A stretch of DNA of 64,000 nt from Silene latifolia (taxonomy: Eukaryota > Streptophyta > Magnoliopsida > Caryophyllales > Caryophyllaceae): the NCBI RefSeq assembly GCF_048544455.1, contig NC_133534.1:90425637-90489636 (forward strand), written 5' to 3'. Positions 56,672-64,000 of this stretch are shown here, in pieces. A program made the position numbers and the translations under genes. Position 1 is the first letter of the stretch, and the number at the start of each line of letters is the position of its first letter. The notes beneath the pieces are model-generated. The model made no database searches and had not been told where the DNA came from. It worked only from the letters and a program-made list of their open reading frames with translations.

Positions 56672-58332
56672 CTGGTGGTCTACTCACTTCCCCAGTTTTC
56701 TTGCTAGTTTGGTGAAGTTCGTCATTTTGTATGTATTTCTGTTCTTTTATTTATTTTTCATCTCCTTATTTATTTATTTATTTATTTTTTGTATTCATTC
56801 ATTTATTGGTTGCTATATCCCATTCCTCTATATATACTGCTGGTGTATGCTGGAGGACAATTAGGGCGTTGTCTGTTTTGGTTTGGGGAGGGTATTGCAT
56901 CCTTTGAGTCTGCATTTTGCATTTGTTTTGTATTCACGTTTATTTTGATGCTTGCATTTGTATTTTTATTTCAAAAAAATCAAAAATCTCAAAAAAAAAA
57001 AAAAAAAAGAAAATTCGAAAAAAAATTCACGTTTCATTCTGCATTTAGGTTGAGTAGGAACGGTAGATTTCCATGATGATATTTCACTTTAACTCGTCAT
57101 ATCACTTAAGCCTTACATCTAATAGGCAGTTATTAGCTTAGTCATGCACATCTCTACGAGTTAATGTTGAAAATATAGCTGATTGTATAGACTTGACCTG
57201 ATAAAATTGGCAAAATATTTTACAATTTCTAAGTTTTTAGAGCCTTATAGCTGGTGTCATTCATGACCAGTTCATGTAGGAATTGAGAGTAGTTACTCCT
57301 TGCATAACATGTTCATCAATTTGACTTTTATGAAATTCGATTGCTTTTTGCTTGCATACATTCGGGTTTGTGGTCGGTGTCACATGCAGGGAGGTGCTTA
57401 CAATTTCCCCTTTCTTTCATTTCACCCACTTAGCTCCACATTAGCCAAACTTAGCCTTTTGACCCATTAACTACACCCAAATTAAGCCTGCCTGTCAAGC
57501 TAGTTTAGTGTACTTTTTGTGGTATATTATTATTGCTGCAAGTTAGTTTGTTCTCATTTATATGGAGTTGGTAGAAAAGAAAGAAAAGTGGGCAGGAAAA
57601 TGAGAAAAGCATGGAAAAAGAAAATTAAAAAGAAAAAAGAAAAAAATGTGTGAAAACAGGGAAAAAAAAAAGTTGGAAAATGAAAAAGAAAGACCGTTTA
57701 AAAAAGGGAAGTTTGTGACGGTCTTACTCCTATGTTTTATTTTATATCATTTGAGGAGTTGTGTTGTGTTTGGTTAGTGAGTTTTGTGCCAAAGAAGGGC
57801 ACTTGTGTTCGATTTCTAGTCAGCTGAGAATTGGATGGTCTTGTTTAGGTGCTAGCTTGACACTTTACCTCCACATTTCCATAATCTTTTTTGCCTTTTC
57901 TTACCTTTAACCTCACTCTCCCATATCATTTGTAAGCCCTCGGCTGTGACGGACATTGTTGGTTGGAATGTATGAGCGATGATTGGAATCGTCTATCATT
58001 TTTGTTGCATGCATGTTATGTGGGTCGCAGTTTAGGTGAGTGACTGTTTTTCCTCTTCTTCTCTTAAACATATACTTTCACCCTTTGCTTCATGAGAGAA
58101 GAGTGACCCATGAGAGTCCGATCTTGAAAGGTCTTGCAAGGTCGACATGTCAGCTTATTTATAGACATCGTACAACTCGTTTGCGTTGACTACTGTAGCT
58201 ATAACTGTTAGTTTTGATTGCATTAAATGTTTTAAGTGGACAAGTTATAGCTAGCTCTGCGTTTTCATATCCGTTCCATCGGTTTGCATTTAGTTTACTC
58301 GAGGACGAGTAAAGGTTCGTTTTGGGGAGATT
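56672..58332 (+). other. Ath2 noncoding tail
   Basis: No gene is supported. It contains an A-rich stretch at about 56975-57025, a second purine-rich block at about 57570-57720 and the polypurine tract TTTTGGGGAGAT before the 3' LTR. Order and spacing follow those of the Athila tail at 20278-22291. Confidence 0.75.
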
Positions 58333-59780
58333 TGATACGTGTAATTTATATAGACTTTTTAGCCTCTTATTGCACGCGTTTCTATACAGTTTTCATTACT
58401 TTGTATTGTAAAATACACCGAATTGGCTACTTTGGTTTGTTTTGTCTTAATTGTAGAAATGAACCTAAAAGTAGTGGAATCGCACCTTATTCGTCCCATT
58501 TAGCATGCATTTTAAGGAGACGGAGATTAAGAGCAAAAGTCATACCTCAGGAAGCGTGAAGAAAGGTACTAGGAAGCTAACCAACAAGTGTCAAGGCTTA
58601 TTCAGTGGATATCTACTCGATCAAGAGCTTTTGGAGGTCGATCGAGTAGTTTGGCAGATGCAGGAGTCCGATCGAGTGGTTTCTACACTCGATCGAAATG
58701 GGCTAATCTGGAAGTGTTTGATCGAGAGCTGCTTTTGCTCTATCGAACGGTTTTGCTGAAGATTCACTCGACGAGTAGTTTGAAAATGCTCGATCGAGTG
58801 ATTAGCTATATTACACGGGTTAATTATTCCGTGTTAGGTTTATTTTGTTAATAAAAACGCTTCCCTATATAAGGGAAGTCGTCATTAGGTCATAAAGAGA
58901 CTACTTTACATCTCTTTACTCTCTTAATTACTCTTTAGATCTGAAACTTTGCTCTTAATCACTGTTACTGCTAGTTCTTTACGCCGGATTCGCTCTTTTG
59001 TAATCTCTCTTTCTCTTAACCTTAATCTAATCTTTTGCTTGCCTTAATTATTATTCTTTTTTATTTTTGTTGTTTCTTAATTGTTCTTGTTATTCCTGTT
59101 GGTATTTAATTCATCACCTTACTCCCTTTATCATGTCTCTTATTAGCATATTCATCGTTGTTGTTGTTAATTCCGATAGCATGAGTAGCTAATCTCCCTA
59201 TGTTGGGACTAGGGGAGCCATGGTAGTAAAGAGACGATGTTGTGAATAGACTAGATAGTTGATTGTGAGAATCTGTGACCATAGCAATATAACTGTAACA
59301 TGTTAGTTGAGTGCACTCTTCTAAATAACTTTAATCAGGTTAGCTTCGCTTCTAGATCGGAATATTGGAATGAACAGGCCTGCTATGAACAGTAGACTAC
59401 CCTAATGAGGACGGAAGTTAAGTTAGTTGTAATCTAGGGTGGATAGCGGACCGGAAGGACCTTTCTCTTGCCCTTCTCACAATAGGTTGTCTAGACTATT
59501 TGCGACTGAGTTAATGAACTGCCATGGTGAACCGAAATCCTGACATACTTCTTTTACCTAATTACATATCTCATATTTTATTGTTCATTGCTCCTGACTC
59601 TATTTCTCTTGCCTTACATCTTCATTAGTTTAGAAAACAATTTTAAAACCCCCCAATTGTGACTTAGACAGACGTGCTTGCAGATAGATACTTACCCTCC
59701 CTATGGAGATCGACCCTACTTACCGCTAGCTTCTGTTAGTAGTAATAGGTATTTATTTTTGGTACCTAACGACGGTATCA
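58333..59780 (+). repeat. Ath2 3' LTR
   Basis: It is 1448 bp, begins TGATACG and ends GGTATCA. The target duplication ACTGT follows at 59781-59785. Confidence 0.92.
58618..58796. repeat. Eight-site CGATCG cassette, Ath2 3' LTR
   Basis: Sites or remnants start at 58618 (CGATCA), 58639, 58669, 58690, 58719 (TGATCG), 58740 (CTATCG), 58769 (one base short) and 58791. The steps are 21, 30, 21, 29, 21, 29 and 22 bp. Confidence 0.9.
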
Positions 59781-59785
59781 ACTGT

Positions 59786-60923
59786 CGTTTGACGGTGGTG
59801 ATCAGTTGAACCCTTAAGGTCAAACCTATATGACAATTCTCTTAATAGACTAGTTGATTAATTGTATATCGATACAAGTTAATCAATTCCTTAAATTTGA
59901 ACAATTCATTTGTGAGTGAGCACATTTATATCTTATTTTAATCTGATTAAATAAGATTTATTTTAGTAATTAAAAGATTTTATTACTAAAATTCATTATT
60001 GTTTATGAAGCAATTGAGATATGGATGAATGATTAATTATAATTATAAAATGTTGTGAATTATATTAACATGTCCCATTTTATACCATGTAATTGTTAAT
60101 TACTAGACAATTTGTTATATGTAATTTAATTAATATATATAATGATATTTATTTGATAAATATGTATTAAATTAATTAATAATATGTTACATGCTACATG
60201 TGACATATTGTGTGACAAATGACAAACTGACAAAATAAAATGGAAGTCCATTTTATATGTGGACCGAAATATAAAGGGGTTTATAGGATAATGGATGTTT
60301 TATTTAATTGATAAATAAAACACCATCATAACCTAAATAATAGCCTTGCATACCTATGTATTTAGAAAAGAGAAAAAGCAAAAGGGTGAAGGCCATGCAT
60401 TGGCCTTCTATAACCCCCAAAACCGGCTTCCCCTCTTTCATATAGAGAAATTGTTCTCTATTATTTTCATTCATGTATTTTCCTCTTATTCTCTCTACGA
60501 TGCTTCTCTTTATTTCTCTAAAATAGTTTTAGATCTCACATAAGTTATTCATCTAAATTCTAATATAACAGTAGAAGATAACTAGAGTAGTAATAGATAT
60601 TATTATTAGAACACCATTAAGGGCTACTAATATATTTAACTAGTTAATTAATATATTAGTTTAAGGGAAAGTCTTGGGTTCAATTTATAAGGAGTATCTC
60701 TATAGTTGTGATTGGAGGATCATCCATTCATTTAAGCTCAAGAACAAATAAGGAAGGTGCCCTTGTTTTTGCCCTAATTTCGAACCATATTGTATGTAAG
60801 AAAAATGATTTCTCCTTATATTTTGTTCATTTGTTATGCATGTAACTAGATCCACATAAATATAAATTAAAAGTAATTTATAAAATAATTAGATGAGTCT
60901 AATAGGGGTATATGAACCTAACA
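59786..60923 (+). repeat. CopC 5' LTR, second part
   Basis: It resumes the CopC LTR after the Ath2 insertion (CGTTTGACGGTGGTGATCAG, as in the antisense copy near 50390). It ends CCTAACA. Confidence 0.85.
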
Positions 60924-60925
60924 AT

Positions 60926-60937
60926 TGGCATCAAGAG
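60926..60937 (+). promoter_or_regulatory. CopC primer-binding site, variant
   Basis: TGGCATCAAGAG stands where CopA and CopD have TGGTATCAGAGC. It is either a mutated site or a different primer. Confidence 0.6.
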
Positions 60938-62210
60938 TATTTTAAACCATGATTTTTGACATTATGAGTGTCATGGATATATTCCACAATGTTCAAAAAT
61001 CTAAAATTCAAATTTTGAAATTATTGTAATTTAATTTGGATTTATTTCATAAAAGTTATGATTTTAGGGTCAAAAATGAGCATAAAAATTACATCAAGTT
61101 GAATTATTGTCAAAAATTGAGTAATGACTAATTTTTGAGTCCTAATTGAGTTAGGGTAATTAACTTGAGCTTAAATTTAATTTAAGTATTGATTTGTGAT
61201 TCTAATAAGTTATTATCACGCATTTCCATAAAACCGGATTATATACGATATAAGGTGTTAGTAGGGCGATTTGGCACATTAATTTGGCATGCTAGACACA
61301 TATAATAATGCTGCTTTTTATTGATGAATGTCATAACTTTATTCATGTAATTTCGAATTATGTAATTTTATCTTAGTATGGCCTTAGTTTTAATCGGTAT
61401 TACCCGAAATGTAAGGGAATATCGATTCGGTTGTAATTTTAATGTGATCTCGTATCACTTTTATTTTTACTAGTTTTTCGTCTTACAAATGTATAATAGG
61501 AATATATTTGTATTTTTATTATTATTTGTAATTCCGGAGTTCCTTCAAGACGGTGCCATGCAGAAAGGCGTTCCGATCAAGACAGTGTTACCTTGGGAAG
61601 CGTGCCACTTGAAGTTCAAGGGACCAATGAAGTTGGTCTCCGAATTTGTAATAGATTATTTGATTTTATATTTTAGAAAGGTCATACTAGGAAATTTATT
61701 TATTGCTTTGCATTTATTTTTATATGCTGCATGCATTACCAAATCGCCATAAACAACACCATCATATCATATCGAGTATTCGACCGTGTCAATTATAATT
61801 ATCGTTAGTTCGAAAATTTAGTTCACTTAAATTTGATAGATAATAAATTGACTCGACCTCACACATTTTAAAATATTGAGACTTAGCCTTACCAAATAGT
61901 AGGAACCCATGAATCTCAGTTTCATAAGGGTACAATACGATTTTTCGGGGTGCTCTATATTGACGTTGGGTAAGTGGGGAAATAAAATGTTGTTACATTT
62001 CGAAATTTGGTTGATCTCAACGAAAGTATTAGAGGGACCGTTGTCCCAATAGGTTCGGGCTAAAGATGAACTTAACGTAAATTCATTGACCGAGAGTTCT
62101 AATTGTAGAATCGGTTAAAAGGTTTAACCCACAAAGATTATATTAGCAAGAGGTGTAGAGGGCCCGTAGGCTCACATCCAAGATTTAATATGAATTTTGG
62201 GCCTCGGAAT

Positions 62211-62246
62211 CATTTATATAATTGGGTGGAGGTCATTATATAAATG
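62211..62246 (+). ncRNA. Copia leader hairpin, CopC copy
   Basis: CATTTATATAAT pairs perfectly with ATTATATAAATG around the loop TGGGTGGAGGTC. Confidence 0.7.
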
Positions 62247-63039
62247 CTAAAACATACTTAAATGTTTTATATATTACGATGAATGTTGTTTTTCCCACTA
62301 TTTCGTTATTTTTAATGTTCTCTTTCACTACTCCTACTCATATGCGATACCACTCGATTGTAACACGGTCTCCGCTAAACCACTAATGCTAACGACAAAG
62401 AATCTCTTTCTAAAAATTTAACCGTATAATAGATTGTGGACTAGCTCAATAGGAATCGTTCTATTCCATAGAACTCCATAGGAGTTGTCCTATGTCATAT
62501 AAGATTAGCATCTTAAAATTCCTAACATACCTGTGTATGATTTCTTGTGAAGAAATATGGCTAGAGGTAATGATTAGTCAAAATATGTTTTTATTATATC
62601 TTCTATGCATCCATGGTTCAAAAGTCTTATTGCTCAACCTAAATACTTGTCATCAAGAACTTAAGTTGTTAAGAATATGACAATGTTAAATTGGTAAATT
62701 GATTTGTTAGAAATTTTGATTGACCAAATACCACAATAGAGTTCATCCCTGTGAAGGATTAACTAGGAATTTAAATGAAGATAAGTCTTCATCAAGTAGA
62801 AATTCTTACAATAAGTGGGAGCAATAAGAAGTAAGTACCTATCTTAATTGTTAAGGATAGAACTAGGCACAAAAGAGAAGGTGTTAGACACTAAAATAGA
62901 AACAAACCCTAAACAGGTAAAGATCTAGGAAGTTGGTCGTGTAACTCCTACATATTCCTTCCTGAATATCTATGACATTGACATTGCATTCTTGCCAATT
63001 ATCATATCATGAGTATTTGATACAAATTTGTGAATCATG

Positions 63040-63175
63040 TTAGAAATTGCCACATTTCATGATTATGAAATATGGCAAAGGGATGTCAAAACCACCTTTC
63101 TAAATGGGTATTTAGAGGAGGATGTGTTCATAACACAATCCGAGGGTTTTGTAAATCCTTAGATTCCTAACATTG
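63040..63175 (+). pseudogene. CopC reverse transcriptase remnant
   Basis: One frame reads HDYEIWQRDVKTTFLNGYLE, then EDVFITQSEGFVNP, and then a TAG. It is the palm segment that reads QMDVKTAFLNGY in CopD at about 46115-46150. Flanking pol sequence is too decayed to follow by eye. Confidence 0.85.
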
Positions 63176-64000
63176 AATAATAATCATATGACCACTATCA
63201 AGAATAAGTTCAGAAATTTGCATGAATAGAACTAGGGTAGTTGCCATTTTATCCATGAACACATGAATGTTGTAGTGTACTCATTTTAGTTTTGTATTTA
63301 GAAATGTACCTCAATAATTGTTATGATGTACAAGATGTCTAAATAAGAATATAATTTGAGTTTTGCACAAAAGATAAAGGGTTTTACTATTATGCAATTA
63401 AAACAAGCGTTGTACCCTAACATACCACGATTAGTTTTATGGTGAGACCATACAAATCAAGGTAATTATATTCAAACTAGAAATAAAATGTCATATATAC
63501 AAGACTCAAGTTGGTGACCCCAATCCTTTCTCAATTCTCGATTGATAATCAAATTTAAAAACTAGTTTTGACTAGTCTCCCAAACCATTTGATTGGGAAT
63601 CTTTTGGTGTATACGAAACTTGTGTTAAAAGCAAGTTAGTTCATAACTTTTTCCTGGAAAAGGATTATGAATAGAGCAAGATAGTCGCCCTATTTACACT
63701 TTGAAGTGTATGGTCGAATATAATTTTCAATCAGAAAAGATTATTACTTTTTCATCTCTTTTACCAACGAAATAGGTAGATACTAGGTATCCACTTAATG
63801 AGGTAAGAAGAGAAATTCTTTGAATAAGTTCAATGAGTGTTTAAAAGGTATCAAAACCTACAGATTATAAAACCAAAGTATTAGTACTTTGTTAAAATGG
63901 GAAACTATAAAGTGATGACTTTTATCTGCACCAAAAAGAGTGTGATATGGTATCACAAGTTCACTTTCATTACGATATGATTGAATCTTTACTTTATAGT

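Larger units (their letters stand above)
53636..59780 (+). mobile_element. Athila-derived non-autonomous element Ath2
   Basis: LTRs at 53636-55031 and 58333-59780 both begin TGATAC and end in the block CTAAC-CGGT, and the flanks carry the 5-bp duplication ACTGT. The interior is only 3.3 kb: one ORF1-like gene, a noncoding tail with an A-rich block, and a polypurine tract. There is no gag, protease, RT, RNase H or integrase, and no primer-binding site. LTR layout, CGATCG cassettes and tail sequence tie it to the Athila element at 14174. Confidence 0.92.
60938..64000 (+). mobile_element. CopC interior, running off the window
   Basis: A leader related to those of CopA and CopB (blocks near 61550-61660 and 62040-62250, hairpin at 62211) is followed by decayed sequence with few coding traces. 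The 3' part lies beyond 64000. No long frame is intact. Confidence 0.75.

Overview
This 64 kb window is angiosperm nuclear DNA made almost entirely of nested retrotransposons. I recognise no host gene, tRNA, rRNA or CRISPR array. The evidence for a plant is direct: Ty3/gypsy Tat- and Athila-type and Ty1/copia LTR elements with plant primer-binding sites, plant L1-type LINEs with a zf-RVT tail, plant-mobile-domain proteins and GT-AG introns. The element types would fit a eudicot; the species cannot be read from the sequence.

Layout. 1-2515 is the 3' part of a LINE that interrupts the end of a Tat-type pol (2516-3240). A second, 5'-truncated LINE (3792-5049) with a perfect 15-bp target duplication sits in the post-pol part of the Tat element. 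On the opposite strand the Tat element carries two spliced genes, at 6558-5112 and 10522-7480; the second encodes a plant mobile domain. A 2.3-kb Tat LTR (11597-13907) follows. A second Tat LTR lies at 30367-32664. Between them is an antisense copia relic, here called CopB (13950-14168 plus 23650-30086), split by a 9.5-kb Athila-type element (14174-23644, TSD CAGTC). From 32941 a decayed sense copia, CopA, runs to its 3' LTR, which is itself split by a younger copia, CopD (40566-49196, TSD ATTTA). A patchwork of antisense gypsy fragments (50539-53493) leads to a third sense copia, CopC. The CopC 5' LTR is split by a short Athila derivative, Ath2 (53636-59780, TSD ACTGT), and its interior runs off the window end.

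What stands out. (1) Both Athila-type elements carry cassettes of eight CGATCG palindromes in alternating steps of about 21 and 30 bp. The cassette occurs in all four LTRs, inside the gag reading frame and after pol. (2) The Tat element carries eight copies of an exact 30-bp-period dimer, each monomer an imperfect palindrome CGCAGCA-NN-TGCTGCG. Two of these lie 142-143 bp upstream of the ATG of its two antisense genes, and three recur about every 600 bp in each LTR. (3) The antisense genes keep introns, which their orientation would shield from removal during retrotransposition. (4) Four copia copies share a leader hairpin with compensatory base changes. (5) The CopD LTR carries a duplicated polypurine tract and LTR start.

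Relative order of insertion from nesting: the Tat element, CopA, CopB and CopC are hosts; the LINEs, Athila, CopD and Ath2 are later guests. CopD looks young, since its LTRs are equal in length (1055 bp) and I count about 15 differences.
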